Source of the DNA: Niveibacterium umoris
Lineage (GTDB): Bacteria > Pseudomonadota > Gammaproteobacteria > Burkholderiales > Rhodocyclaceae
Reading direction: 5' to 3'
NCBI RefSeq assembly: GCF_014197015.1
Contig: NZ_JACIET010000002.1
Coordinates: 1,054,001 to 1,118,000 of the forward strand
Length of the DNA stretch: 64,000 nucleotides
In this document: positions 26,871 to 38,231 of the stretch, in pieces
Position numbering within the stretch: position 1 is the stretch's first letter
Layout: every line of letters begins with the position of its first letter
Translations under genes and position numbers: made by a program
The notes under the pieces: generated by a model
The model's input: only the letters and a program-made list of their open reading frames with translations
What the model was told of the DNA's origin: nothing
Databases searched by the model: none

Positions 26871-27554
26871 TCATGACCTGAACAACCTCGTGTACTGCCC
26901 TTCATGCATCGCACTCGCCCACGCCAGCCCCGGCGTAAAGTTCTCCCATTCATCCGGCGCGATCGTCATCGCCGCACGTGCGAGCGCGGGGATCGGTTCG
27001 CCGAGGGCGACGAGCAGGCGTTGGCCGGCGCTTTGGCCGAGCGGCACGATCTTGACCGCGGCCATCACCTGGTTTTCAAGCCAGGCCCACAGGTAGGCGA
27101 CGATCGCGTCTTCCGGCGGCAGGGTCCAGGCAGCGGCGGCAGCGGACCAGGCGGCGGGGTAGGAGAGTTCGCCGATGCCGGTCAGCGCCTGGCGGGTGAA
27201 GGCCGGCAAGGTTTCCAGTTCGCGCAGCAGGCGCGCGCAGGAGTAGCCCATCTGCACGGTCTCGGCGCGCAGTTCCATGGATTCTCGTGTAGCGAGGAAC
27301 TCGGCGTCGAGCCGCAACACTTCGCTCACTTCGCCGGTGCGCCAGGCACGCATCATCGCGACCAGCGCGGGCGCTTCGCAGCGCGCGATGCCATAGCGCA
27401 TCAGGTCGCCGATCCAGTCGCGCGCCTGCGCTTCGTTACTGACCCAGCCGCACTCCACCGCCCACTCGAGCCCTTGCGAATAGCTGAAGGCGCCGACCGG
27501 CAGGGCCGGGCTGGCGAGATGCAGCAGGCGCGTCAGCGCGGCGAGCGAGCTCAC
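26871..27554 (-). CDS. ureF: Urease accessory protein UreF
   Basis: All-helical scaffold of 227 residues that bridges UreD and UreG during urease activation. Typical features are LLHLASPALPVGAFSYSQGLE near residue 9 and the C-terminal TRLFRS. The start is GTG 27554, which overlaps the stop of the upstream acetyltransferase gene as GTGA; an upstream start would run into that gene. The downstream neighbour is the composite repeat rather than ureG. Confidence 0.95.
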   Translation of the reverse strand: MSSLAALTRLLHLASPALPVGAFSYSQGLEWAVECGWVSNEAQARDWIGDLMRYGIARCEAPALVAMMRAWRTGEVSEVLRLDAEFLATRESMELRAETVQMGYSCARLLRELETLPAFTRQALTGIGELSYPAAWSAAAAAWTLPPEDAIVAYLWAWLENQVMAAVKIVPLGQSAGQRLLVALGEPIPALARAAMTIAPDEWENFTPGLAWASAMHEGQYTRLFRS

Positions 27555-28024
27555 GCGGCGGCCTCCATTGAGGCAAGTGTCTTGCCAAAGCAGATCGCCT
27601 CGGGCCGCCCGATGTAGCGGCCGTAGTTGGGGATCTCGCGATAGCCGTGGGCGCGGTAGAAGGCGACCGCGGTGAGGTTCACGCGCCGGGTTTCCAGCCA
27701 CAACTCGCGAAAGCCATCGGCGGCGGCGCTGTGTTCAAGTTCAGCAAGCAGGCTGCGTCCGATGCCGCCGCCGCGTGTGCGCGCAAACATGCGCTTGAGC
27801 TCGGCGACGCCCGGCTGCAGTGGGCGGTAGGCGCCGCAGCCCACGGCTTCACCGCTCGCGTCGCGGGCGATCACGAAGCGCGCGCCGGGCCCGCGTACGT
27901 CGGCGGGGTCGAAGCTACTGCGGCCACTATCGCCGGTGATTGCGGCGAGCGTGTCGGACAGCGCATCGAGCAAGGCCCGCGCGTCGTCTGAATCCGGTGC
28001 GGCGGTGCTAATGCTCAGGCTCAT
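27551..28024 (-). CDS. GNAT acetyltransferase inside the urease operon (third in order)
   Basis: 157 residues. Acetyl-CoA site [19 protein letters not shown] near residue 74, then [21 protein letters not shown]. It is clearly related to the acetyltransferase at 28507 (both have VGCGAY, ELKRMF or EIKRMF, and GYR-x2-P-x2-G-x-Y), so the pair arose by duplication. Its start overlaps the ureE stop by four bases and its stop overlaps the ureF start, so it is translationally locked between two urease genes. Substrate unknown. Confidence 0.88.
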   Translation of the reverse strand: MSLSISTAAPDSDDARALLDALSDTLAAITGDSGRSSFDPADVRGPGARFVIARDASGEAVGCGAYRPLQPGVAELKRMFARTRGGGIGRSLLAELEHSAAADGFRELWLETRRVNLTAVAFYRAHGYREIPNYGRYIGRPEAICFGKTLASMEAAA

Positions 28025-28503
28025 GCGCCGGCCATCATGTGGATCTTGGCTTCGGTGGCGCCGCGTTCGCTATGGTGGTGGCCGTGGGCGTAGGCACCGG
28101 CCTCCGGCTCGAATGCGGCGGTCACGGGACGCACTTGCGCGCCGAGCCCGATCAGCATGGTTTCCAGCACATGGTCGGCCTGGATGCGCAGCCAGCCGGC
28201 ACCGACCTGCACCGCCACATGGCGGTTGCCAAGATGGTAGGCGGCGCGGGCGAGTTCAAAGGCACTCGCGCACTGCGCTTCGAGCAGTGACTCGGGCGCC
28301 GACACCACTTCAACGATGCGGCCATCCTTGGCCTGCAGCAGATCGCCGCCGCGCAGGATCGTGCCGCGTGGCAGGAACAGCCCGACTTCCTCAGCGCTGG
28401 CCAGTGTGGTGCGCAGCCGGCTCTTGGTGCGGGCGTCGAAGTTCAGAACCAGTTTTTCGGTCGGCGTGGCGTCGCCGGTGTAGAGGGATTCGATCAGCAG
28501 CAT
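28021..28503 (-). CDS. ureE: Urease accessory nickel metallochaperone UreE
   Basis: 160 residues. The N-terminal beta domain ([30 protein letters not shown]) and a ferredoxin-like nickel domain ([26 protein letters not shown]) are followed by a histidine-rich tail with HGHHHSE near residue 140. It delivers nickel to the UreDFG complex. The start is ATG 28503, three bases after the stop of the upstream acetyltransferase gene; its end overlaps the next acetyltransferase gene. Confidence 0.95.
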   Translation of the reverse strand: MLLIESLYTGDATPTEKLVLNFDARTKSRLRTTLASAEEVGLFLPRGTILRGGDLLQAKDGRIVEVVSAPESLLEAQCASAFELARAAYHLGNRHVAVQVGAGWLRIQADHVLETMLIGLGAQVRPVTAAFEPEAGAYAHGHHHSERGATEAKIHMMAGA

Positions 28504-28506
28504 GAT

Positions 28507-28986
28507 TCAAGCGGGCGCCAGATGCAGCGCCTTTTCCATGAAAACGGAGAGCGGATCTTCAGCGTAGTCGCCGAAGGGCGGGCGTGTGCGGTAGCCGGCG
28601 CGCTCATAGAGGCCCAGCGCTTCCGGCTGATGGATGCCGGTTTCGAGCCGGGTGAGCGGCAGGCCGGCATTCACCGCGTCGGCTTCGAGTGTGGCGAGCA
28701 AGCGGCGGGCGATGCCCAGGCCACGGCAGCGTGGTGCGACGAACATGCGCTTGATTTCGGCGTAGTCCGAATACGCGACGTAGGCACCGCAACCGACCAC
28801 ATCGCCGGCCAGCTGTGCCGCGAGAAAGCGCACATGCGGCTGCCGCAGCGTTTCGACGTCGAGCAAGTGATTGCTCTCGGCCGGGTAGAGCGCATGCATC
28901 AGCGCGTCCAGCTCGGCGATCAGGTCGCGGATCGCCGGCGCGCCGGGGTCGGCGGGCGCGATGCGAAGGTTGGCGACAGTGACCAT
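28507..28986 (-). CDS. GNAT acetyltransferase inside the urease operon (second in order)
   Basis: 159 residues. Acetyl-CoA site EIKRMFVAPRCRGLGIARRLLA near residues 80-101, then TRLETGIHQPEALGLYERAGY. Paralogue of the gene at 27551. It lies between ureC (two-base gap) and ureE (three-base gap), so it must share their transcript. No evidence for the substrate; possible targets include amines or protein N-termini. Confidence 0.88.
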   Translation of the reverse strand: MVTVANLRIAPADPGAPAIRDLIAELDALMHALYPAESNHLLDVETLRQPHVRFLAAQLAGDVVGCGAYVAYSDYAEIKRMFVAPRCRGLGIARRLLATLEADAVNAGLPLTRLETGIHQPEALGLYERAGYRTRPPFGDYAEDPLSVFMEKALHLAPA

Positions 28987-28988
28987 GG

Positions 28989-30688
<1,700 letters not shown>

Positions 30689-30689
<1 letters not shown>

Positions 30690-30994
30690 TACAGATCTCC
30701 CATCACGAGGCCGCGGAAACCGAAGACCTTGCGCTCGCCCGCGAGCGCGACCAGCGTGACCGTGCGGGTCTGGCCCGGCTCGAAGCGCACCGCGGTGCCC
30801 GCGGCGATGTCGAGACGGAAGCCGTGTGCGGCGGCGCGGTCGAAATCCAGCGCCGCGTTGGTTTCAGCGAAGTGGTAGTGCGAGCCGACCTGGATCGGGC
30901 GGTCGCCGGTATTCGCGACGACTACGGTAATCGTTGGCCGGCCGGCGTTGAGTTCGATGTCGCCCTCGGGCGTGTCGAGTTCTCCGGGAATCAT
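30689..30994 (-). CDS. ureB: Urease subunit beta
   Basis: Structural subunit of 101 residues, the length of the free UreB of three-subunit ureases. Conserved segments are MIPGE at the start, [19 protein letters not shown] near residue 30, and [15 protein letters not shown]. The start ATG at 30994 overlaps the stop of the upstream acetyltransferase gene by four bases. Confidence 0.97.
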
Positions 30995-31521
30995 GCGGCG
31001 TTCCTCCGGAACAGGGTCTTGTAGTAAATCGCGTTTGCAGCCCACACGCCTTCGGGCGAGCAGGCGTATTCGGGCAGACCGCCGGCGTAGTGCCAGCCGA
31101 GTGCGCGGTAGAAGGCTTCAGCCGGCGAGCCGGCTTCGGTGTCGAGAAAGAGCAGTCCGCGCTGCATGGAGAAGGCCGCGTCTTCAGCCGTAGCCATCAG
31201 CGCGCGGGCAATGCCAAGCCGGCGCGCGGTCTGCATCACCATCAGCTTCTGCACCTCGGCGCGGTTACGGCCGTTCTGGCGCATCGCCAGCTCGAGCTGC
31301 ACGCTGCCGAGGGCATTTCCAGCGTCGAGCGCGAGCCAGATCATGCGCGAGCCGTCTGCGACCGAAGCGGCGAGTCCGTCCACCCATGCCAGTGCGGTTT
31401 CGCGCGAGATCGGCAGCACGAAACCGACCGAGGCGCCGCCCTCGACGGCGTCGATCAGCAGCGTCGCGAGTGCGTCGCGATGGGTGGCGAAGGTGCTCGG
31501 CGTCAGCCGCTCGATCTGCAT
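30991..31521 (-). CDS. GNAT acetyltransferase inside the urease operon (first in order)
   Basis: 176 residues. Acetyl-CoA site [21 protein letters not shown] near residue 89, then [23 protein letters not shown]. It is not closely similar to the two other acetyltransferases of this operon, so it was acquired or recruited separately. It overlaps ureB by four bases and lies three bases after the 99-residue orf. Substrate unknown. Confidence 0.88.
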   Translation of the reverse strand: MQIERLTPSTFATHRDALATLLIDAVEGGASVGFVLPISRETALAWVDGLAASVADGSRMIWLALDAGNALGSVQLELAMRQNGRNRAEVQKLMVMQTARRLGIARALMATAEDAAFSMQRGLLFLDTEAGSPAEAFYRALGWHYAGGLPEYACSPEGVWAANAIYYKTLFRRNAA

Positions 31522-31524
31522 ACG

Positions 31525-31824
31525 CTAGCCGCCGCGGGCGCCGAATCTGTAGTTGCGCGATTCGACCGGTTTGGCTGCGGCGCTCGGTGTCGTGGCCGGC
31601 ATCGGTGCAGTCGCGACGGCGCGCGGCAGCAGCTGTTCGCGCAGCGTCAGCAGCATCACCAGCAAGTCTTCATCGTCGGCGAGATCCTCGATTTCGGCGA
31701 GCCGGGTGCGGGCGTATTCGGCGTCCTGCACCAGGCGGTCGAGGTCGACGCTCTGGTCGAGCTGGCGGCGGACCTGAAGCTTGAAACGGGCGAGCAGGCG
31801 GGCGTGTTCGATCTTGTCGTCCAT
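31525..31824 (-). CDS. Hypothetical protein within the urease operon
   Basis: 99 residues, not recognised. The first 70 residues look helical and amphipathic (KIEHARLLARFKLQVRRQLD, then AEIEDLADDEDLLVMLLTLR), and the tail is Ala/Pro/Thr-rich with a basic end. No signal peptide, no metal-binding motif. It lies 22 bases after ureA and three before the acetyltransferase gene, so it is co-transcribed with urease. A small assembly or regulatory partner is possible, but nothing shows it. Confidence 0.75.
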   Translation of the reverse strand: MDDKIEHARLLARFKLQVRRQLDQSVDLDRLVQDAEYARTRLAEIEDLADDEDLLVMLLTLREQLLPRAVATAPMPATTPSAAAKPVESRNYRFGARGG

Positions 31825-31846
31825 GGCGGGTCGTCGGTCTGCAGAG

Positions 31847-32149
31847 TCAGGGAATCGGGTGGTGCACGGTGACGAGCTTGGTGCCGTCGGGGAAGGTGGC
31901 TTCGACCTGGATCTCGGGGATCAGCTCGGGTACGCCGTCCATCACGTCGTCGCGGGCGAGCAGCGTGGTGCCGTAGCTCATCAGTTCGGCGACGGTGCGC
32001 CCGTCGCGCGCGCCTTCCATGATCGCGGCCGAGATGAAGGCGACCGCCTCCGGATAGTTGAGCTTGAGCCCGCGCGCACGGCGACGCTCGGCCAGCAGTG
32101 CAGCGGTGAAGATCAGCAGCTTGTCTTTTTCGCGGGGCGTCAGTTCCAT
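31847..32149 (-). CDS. ureA: Urease subunit gamma
   Basis: 100 residues, the standard length of the gamma chain. Conserved features are [40 protein letters not shown] and the C-terminal [13 protein letters not shown]. It follows ureD by 16 bases. Confidence 0.98.
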   Translation of the reverse strand: MELTPREKDKLLIFTAALLAERRRARGLKLNYPEAVAFISAAIMEGARDGRTVAELMSYGTTLLARDDVMDGVPELIPEIQVEATFPDGTKLVTVHHPIP

Positions 32150-32165
32150 GGGGTTCTCGCGGAAA

Positions 32166-33074
32166 TCATGTGTTCCAGATGCGGGGCGGGCAGGCCGGGC
32201 GGTTCAGCAGTGCCGGCCGGACGATGGCCCAGAGGGCGGCGAACCAGTGGCGCGCGGCCTCGGCGTCGTCGCCGCGGTAGCGGGCCACCAGCAGGCCGGG
32301 CAGGCGGGTGACGGCGCCTAACCCGGCCGTGGGGCTTTCATTACGGCACGCTTCGACCAGCGTGGCGTCGATGTCGCGTGCAGCCACCAGCAGGCTGCCG
32401 AAGACGCTGGCGCCGCCGAGCACCGCACGCGAGCCAAGGCGTGGGTCGTCGCCGCGCAGCCGTGCCTGTTCGACAAAGACAGGGCGACCGTCACGTGCGA
32501 TGCGTATCGCGGTGTCCATGCGGCCGTGCGTGAAGCGTTCGCCGCGCGCGCGGCGGCCCAGGCACCACAGATCGAAGCCGATGAAGCACGCGTTACCGCT
32601 CAGTTGCACGTCCAGCGTTGCATTCCCGTCGGCGCCGTCGAAGACCATGCTTTCCTGTGGCAACCATTCGAGGCTGCCCGCGTCGGCGACGCTCAGCTGA
32701 ATCCTTTGCTCGGCCGGACGGCCGTCGGCGCGGTACCACTTGCCGGCGCCCGGAGTGGTCAGCAGCGCGTGGGCGCCTTCGCCCACCGACACGTCGATCG
32801 CCAGCGAGTCGCCGCCAGCAATGCCTGCCGGCGGATGCAGCAGGATCGCGTGGCTGACCGCGTCGCCTTCCGGATAGAGCGCCTTCTGCACCCGCAGTGG
32901 GCCGAGGTGTTCGCGGCGGATCAGGACGCTGCGCGCGTCGCGGCGTTCAAAACCCAGGGCGAGTCGGGCTCGCCACCCATGCGGGGATGCCGCGTGGCCG
33001 GCGCCGCCTGTGGCGACGTCCGGCACGCAGTCGATTTGGTCTGCTCTCTGCAAGGATTGGGTGTTCGCCCGCAT
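32166..33074 (-). CDS. ureD: Urease accessory protein UreD (UreH)
   Basis: 302 residues. Beta-rich scaffold that holds apo-urease and forms a nickel tunnel with UreF and UreG. Conserved segments are [45 protein letters not shown] and [11 protein letters not shown]. It is the first gene of the urease operon. ATG 33074 gives about 30 residues before the conserved core, so a later start is possible. No sigma-54 promoter is obvious upstream. Confidence 0.95.
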   Translation of the reverse strand: MRANTQSLQRADQIDCVPDVATGGAGHAASPHGWRARLALGFERRDARSVLIRREHLGPLRVQKALYPEGDAVSHAILLHPPAGIAGGDSLAIDVSVGEGAHALLTTPGAGKWYRADGRPAEQRIQLSVADAGSLEWLPQESMVFDGADGNATLDVQLSGNACFIGFDLWCLGRRARGERFTHGRMDTAIRIARDGRPVFVEQARLRGDDPRLGSRAVLGGASVFGSLLVAARDIDATLVEACRNESPTAGLGAVTRLPGLLVARYRGDDAEAARHWFAALWAIVRPALLNRPACPPRIWNT

Positions 33075-33233
33075 ACCCGGGCTTGAGCAAAACTCGGGCC
33101 ACCGGAAGGCGACGTCCGGATATCAGGCGCGTGGGCGCCCATCCGCACCGGGCGCGGGCGAGTGGGCACCGGCGCGGTGCTGTGCTAATCGATGTGGATT
33201 ATTGCGGCACCAGACTGGTGCGTGGCTCGTGGG

Positions 33234-34064
33234 CTATTGCCGGATCTCGCCGAGGTTGCCCGGCCCGGGCAGGGCTTCGCTGGCGCGCCAGGGGTTGATA
33301 TCGAGGCCGCCGCGCCGGGTGTAGCGGGCCCACACTTCCAGCCGTTGCGGGTGGCACTGGCGGGTGACATCGACAAAGATGCGCTCCACGCATTGCTCGT
33401 GGAATTCGTTGTGGGTGCGGAAGGAGCAGATGTAGCGCAGCAGGCCGGCGCGGTCGATGGCCGGGCCGCTGTAGCGGATCACCACCATGCCCCAGTCGGG
33501 TTGCCCGGTGACGAGGCAGTTCGACTTGAGCAGGTGCGAGTACAGCGTTTCTTCGACCACCGGGCCGCCGGCCGTCAGCAACAGCGGTGCCGGTTCGTAG
33601 GTGTCGATATCGATGTCGAGCGTGTCGAGCAGCACGCCCTCGGGGTAGCCGAGCGGGCGCGCGGGGCGCTGGTCCAGCGTCTGGAGCGCCACGGTGACCG
33701 ATGCGCCTGCGGCCGCGGAAAGATCGCGGGCGATCGTCGCCTCGACTTCGGCGAGCGTTGCAAAGCGCGTCTGGTTGAAGCTGTTGAAGTACAACTTCAA
33801 TGATTTTGATTCGATCAGGTTCGGCGACGCCGCCGGTACCGTGAGCGTGCCGATCGCGACGACCGGCTTGCCGCGCGGGTTCAGCCACGACAACTCGTAG
33901 GCGTTCCACAAGTCGTGCCCGGTGAAGGGCAGGTCGGCACCGATGCCGATTTCGGCGCGCTTGCCGCTACGCGGAATCGGGAACAGAAGCTCTGGCGCAT
34001 AGCGGTCGCAATAGGCCACGGCCTTGCCGAGCGGCGAGGCTTCCGGGGCGTTGCTGGGGTTCAT
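33234..34064 (-). CDS. queF: NADPH-dependent 7-cyano-7-deazaguanine reductase QueF
   Basis: Reduces the nitrile of preQ0 to the amine preQ1 in queuosine synthesis. 276 residues: the long, two-domain form found in gamma- and betaproteobacteria. The substrate motif [17 protein letters not shown] lies near residue 86, the catalytic cysteine is in [15 protein letters not shown] near 187, and [12 protein letters not shown] follows. ATG 34064 begins the conserved start; a GTG at 34076 is an alternative. It lies between the urease and urt operons, and the 159-base gap to ureD holds nothing recognisable. Confidence 0.94.
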   Translation of the reverse strand: MNPSNAPEASPLGKAVAYCDRYAPELLFPIPRSGKRAEIGIGADLPFTGHDLWNAYELSWLNPRGKPVVAIGTLTVPAASPNLIESKSLKLYFNSFNQTRFATLAEVEATIARDLSAAAGASVTVALQTLDQRPARPLGYPEGVLLDTLDIDIDTYEPAPLLLTAGGPVVEETLYSHLLKSNCLVTGQPDWGMVVIRYSGPAIDRAGLLRYICSFRTHNEFHEQCVERIFVDVTRQCHPQRLEVWARYTRRGGLDINPWRASEALPGPGNLGEIRQ

Positions 34065-34209
34065 TTCGGTACTCACCGGCGCGATTTTACTGGATGACAC
34101 ACTTTTTATAACTGCGAGGCACGTCGTACCCCTGCACAAATCCAATGTGACGCCTATATTGCAGTTAGGCCGATGACTTCGTATCGGTCGGTTCAGCGAA
34201 GGAGGGTCA

Positions 34210-34425
34210 ATGGAGGTAAGTCCCCTTTCGGGGAGCGTCGTCCAGACACCCGATGCGCAGCAGGCTACTCAGGCTAGGGAAGCCGCCTCTGCCCGTCAGG
34301 CGCAGCAAGCGGAGCGTGCGAGGGCAGAAGAGCGCCCGGAACAGGCTCAGCAAGCTCAGCAGGTCGCCCAGACGACGAATCTCAATGGACAGACTATCGG
34401 ACGAGTGATCAACGTCAAGGCGTAG
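34210..34425 (+). CDS. Small glutamine/alanine-rich protein
   Basis: 71 residues, not recognised. A strong GGAGGG site lies eight bases before the ATG. Residues about 15-55 are nearly all Gln, Ala, Arg and Glu (for example [19 protein letters not shown]), with a pattern that should form a coiled coil. The tail [15 protein letters not shown] is unlike the rest and looks conserved. It is the only plus-strand gene between queF and the urt operon and ends before a terminator. Confidence 0.65.
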   Translation: MEVSPLSGSVVQTPDAQQATQAREAASARQAQQAERARAEERPEQAQQAQQVAQTTNLNGQTIGRVINVKA

Positions 34426-34548
34426 CACTTCAAGATGCGGCCCTTCGAGGGCCAGTGGGGGCACAGCCCCCGGCGACTCCGTGTCGCCCGCGTGCCTGGC
34501 ACGCAAACCCCGGTTCCGGGAGGCGGCTGCCTCAAGAACGGAACCAAA

Positions 34549-34576
34549 AGAAAGCCCGCTGAAAAGCGGGCTTTCT
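34549..34576. terminator. Bidirectional rho-independent terminator
   Basis: A 12-base stem (AGAAAGCCCGCT with its complement) closes a GAAA loop. T-rich sequence follows on both strands. It serves the small plus-strand gene and the 36-residue minus-strand gene that converge on it. Confidence 0.88.
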
Positions 34577-34612
34577 GTTTATTCGTGTCCCCGTCCTTCG
34601 GGGCATTCGCGC

Positions 34613-34723
34613 TTACTGTGCGCGCTGTTCCTTGTCGAGCTTTTCGAGGAACTCGGCGATGTCGTCGTGCTTCGGCCAGGCAGCGAGGATCACCAGCGGA
34701 ACGGTCAGTGCAAGCATCATCAT
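34613..34723 (-). CDS. 36-residue single-helix membrane peptide
   Basis: The ORF of 37 codons starts with ATGATGATG, preceded on the minus strand by an AAGGAG box about eight bases upstream, and ends in TAA. The first half (MMMLALTVPLVILAAW) is a membrane helix; the second half (PKHDDIAEFLEKLDKEQRAQ) is an amphipathic charged helix. A good terminator follows 37 bases later. The layout resembles small membrane subunits such as CydX, but the sequence is not one I recognise. It lies about 170 bases downstream of urtE on the same strand. Confidence 0.6.
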   Translation of the reverse strand: MMMLALTVPLVILAAWPKHDDIAEFLEKLDKEQRAQ

Positions 34724-34823
34724 GTTGCGTTCTCCTTCGTCGTCTCAATGCGCTTTCTCTGAGACGTACTGTACGCAAGTCCTTGTTGCATCACACAAAA
34801 GCTTTTCCATCGAATGATGAATT

Positions 34824-34849
34824 CACTTGATCGCAAATTTGGTCAAGTG
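34824..34849. promoter_or_regulatory. Inverted repeat upstream of the 36-residue gene
   Basis: CACTTGA and TCAAGTG, seven-base perfect arms, are 12 bases apart in an AT-rich patch about 100 bases before the small gene. It may be an operator. The minus strand also reads TTGACC here, a possible -35 box, but the -10 is poor. Confidence 0.35.
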
Positions 34850-34891
34850 GTGTCCGCCGGGGTTTCGCTGCCTGCGTGCTAATCCTTCGGG

Positions 34892-35584
34892 CTACACCGA
34901 CAGCCGCTCGCGCACGCCGTCCGCGTCCATGTTCTTGCCTTCACCGCGCATCACGATTTCGCCGCGTTCCATCACGATGTACTGGTCGGCCAGCGAGCGC
35001 GCGAAATCGTAGTACTGCTCGACCAGCAGGATCGCCATCTCGCCGGATTCGGCCAGGGCGCGGATGGCGCGTTCGATGTCCTTGATGATCGAGGGCTGGA
35101 TGCCTTCGGTCGGTTCGTCAAGGATCAGCAGCTTCGGCCCCGCGGCCAATGCTCGACCGATCGCGAGTTGCTGCTGCTGCCCACCTGAGAGGTCGCCGCC
35201 GCGGCGCTTCATCATCTGCCGCAGCACCGGGAACATCTCGAAGATGCGTTCAGGTACCTGCGCACTGGCGGGCTTCACTGCGAGGCCCATCTCCAGATTC
35301 TCGGCCACCGTCAGGCGCGGGAAGATCTCGCGGCCCTGTGGCACATAGCCGATACCGGCGCGCACCCGGGCGTGCGAGGGGCTGCGCGTCAGGTCGGCAT
35401 CCCAGAAGCGGACTGTGCCGGTCTTCGCGGGAACGAGGCCCATCAGTGTCTTCAACAGCGTGGTCTTGCCGACGCCATTACGGCCCAACAGGGTCGTGAC
35501 CTTGCCGGTCGGCACTTCGAAAGAGAGGTCGCGCAGGATGTGGCTGCCGCCGTAGTACTGGTTCAGGTTGGAGACGGTGAGCAT
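34892..35584 (-). CDS. urtE: Urea ABC transporter ATP-binding protein UrtE
   Basis: 230 residues, LivF-like ATPase of the urea importer. Walker A is LLGRNGVGKTTLLKTLMG near residue 35, the ABC signature is LSGGQQQQLAIGRAL near 135, and Walker B is LLILDEPTEGIQPS. The opening MLTVSNLNQYYGGSHIL is typical of UrtE. It is the last urt gene, separated from urtD by an unknown 150-residue gene. Confidence 0.96.
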   Translation of the reverse strand: MLTVSNLNQYYGGSHILRDLSFEVPTGKVTTLLGRNGVGKTTLLKTLMGLVPAKTGTVRFWDADLTRSPSHARVRAGIGYVPQGREIFPRLTVAENLEMGLAVKPASAQVPERIFEMFPVLRQMMKRRGGDLSGGQQQQLAIGRALAAGPKLLILDEPTEGIQPSIIKDIERAIRALAESGEMAILLVEQYYDFARSLADQYIVMERGEIVMRGEGKNMDADGVRERLSV

Positions 35585-35663
35585 GGTCAGGCTCCGCGAT
35601 ACGGGCGATGGCGCACACCGGCCTGCGCGGGGCGCGGCTGGCGGGCGTTGGGAAAAACCGGGA

Positions 35664-36116
35664 TCAGGCGGCCGGTGGCGTGGTCGGCGCGGCGGGCGGT
35701 GGTGCTTCGCTGCCCGCGATCAGCAACTTGCGGAACACGGCATGGTTGGCGTGCGGCAGCAGCGACGCCAGCTCGTTCGGATCGAGCTTGGCCGCGTCGA
35801 TCGGCTGACCGTCGGTGAAGGTGAGCCGGAAGGCGTCTCCGTGCGCCCGCACCAGACACAGCAGCAGCAGCGCGGCGAGTGGATCGCCGACGCGCGGCAC
35901 CGAGCCGCGCAGCGAGTCTTCGCGCAACTGGAAGAAGGGCGCTGCGGTGGAGCCGTGGCGCACGATCCACACCGCATCGCGCTTGTCGAGCGTCATCACG
36001 AACGGCGTCAGGGTGTTCCAGCGCTCGATCACCGCGGTCGCAGCGGCGACCGCCTCCTGCCATTTCAGCGAGGTACGCCAGAGGAAGTAATCGAACTTGC
36101 CGGTGCCGGTAACCAT
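35664..36116 (-). CDS. Hypothetical protein between urtD and urtE
   Basis: 150 residues, not recognised. It looks like a soluble globular protein: KFDYFLWRTSLKWQEAV at the start, then FVMTLDKRDAVWIVRHG and DPLAALLLLCLVRAHGDAF, with a Pro/Ala tail. No signal peptide, helix bundle or catalytic motif is evident. Gaps are 62 bases from urtD and 79 bases to urtE on the same strand, so it is probably co-transcribed. Standard urt operons run urtD-urtE directly, which makes this an insertion of unknown role. Confidence 0.7.
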   Translation of the reverse strand: MVTGTGKFDYFLWRTSLKWQEAVAAATAVIERWNTLTPFVMTLDKRDAVWIVRHGSTAAPFFQLREDSLRGSVPRVGDPLAALLLLCLVRAHGDAFRLTFTDGQPIDAAKLDPNELASLLPHANHAVFRKLLIAGSEAPPPAAPTTPPAA

Positions 36117-36178
36117 GCGCGTAGCGTAGCAGGCCGCGCGCCGGAGCGGCAGAGGGGGGCAGCCGGTGCGCCGGGCGA

Positions 36179-37017
<839 letters not shown>

Positions 37018-37021
<4 letters not shown>

Positions 37022-38229
37022 GCGGATGCTCCTTCAGCGGCGGCAGCGTCGGGCGGGGTGCTGTGGGTGGAGGTGCTCGCGGGGGCGTGCGCAGCCTTCG
37101 CGACGGCCTTGGGTGCGGCGGGTGTCGTATCGCGTGTGTGGCGAACGCGCCGCCACAGACCAACCAGGCCTTCCGGCAGGTAGAGCGTGACGAGGATGAA
37201 CAGCAGCCCGAGGAAGAACAGCCAGTACTCGGGGAAGCTCACGGTGAACCAGCTCTTCGCGAGGCTCACCGTGAAGGCGCCGAGCACCGGGCCGATCAGC
37301 GTGCCGCGGCCACCGACCGCAGCCCAGATCGCAATCTCGATCGAGTTCGCCGGGCTCATCTCGCCCGGATTGATGATGCCTACCTGCGGCACGTACAGCG
37401 CACCGGCCAGCGCGCACAGCACGGCCGAGAGGGTCCAGATGAAGAGCTTGTAGTGCAGCGGGTTGTAGCCGATGAACATCACGCGCGACTCGGCATCGCG
37501 GATCGCGGCGAGCACGCGGCCGAACTTCGAGGTGACGAGGTAGCGGCCGAGCAGCAGCGTGCACATCAGCAGCAGCGCCGAGAGGCCGAACAGCACCAGC
37601 CGGGTTTCCGGCGCGGTGATCGAATAGCCGAGAATACGTTTGAAGTCGGTGAAGCCGTTGTTGCCACCGAAACCGGTTTCGTTGCGGAAGAACAGCAGCA
37701 TCGCGGCGTAGGTGAGCGCCTGCGTGATGATCGAGAAATACACGCCCTTGATGCGCGAGCGGAAGGCGAAGTAGCCGAACACCCACGCAATCGCGGCCGG
37801 CACCACAACCACCAGCACCAGCGCCCAGAGGAAGCTGTCGCTGCCGGTCCAGTACCAGGGCAGGGCTTTCCAGTCGAGGAACACCATGAAGTCCGGCAAG
37901 TCGGCGTGGTAACTGCCGTCGCGCCCGATCTGCCGCATCAGGTACATGCCGAAGGCGTAGCCGCCGAGCGCGAAGAAGAGCCCGTGGCCGAGCGACAGGA
38001 TGCCGGCGTAGCCCCAGATCAGGTCCATCGCCACTGCCACCACCGCGTAGCACAGCACCTTGCCGGTCAGCGTCACGAAGTAGTCCGACACATGCAGCGG
38101 GTGACCCTCGGGCAGCGCGAGGTGTGCGGCCGGCACCAGCACCCAGGCGACGAGGGCGAACAGCGCCAGTGCGATCCAGCCGCTGCGTGGCATGGCTGTG
38201 AGGAATCGAAGGGTCAGTGGCGTGCGCAT
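37018..38229 (-). CDS. urtC: Urea ABC transporter permease UrtC
   Basis: 403 residues, LivM-like permease with about ten helices. Characteristic segments are MDLIWGYAGILSLGHGLFFALGGYAFGMYLM near residues 65-95 and IWAAVGGRGTLIGPVLGAF near 310. The C-terminal tail is Ala/Thr/Pro-rich. ATG 38229 lies two bases after the urtB stop, which favours it over upstream starts that would run inside urtB. It overlaps urtD. Confidence 0.95.
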
Positions 38230-38231
38230 GA

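Noticed and set aside
26008-26874. Open frames on both strands through the urease-operon repeat
   Set aside because: They are carried by inverted-repeat sequence, have no recognisable start signals and are not protein-like; the same holds for frames in 56741-57349.
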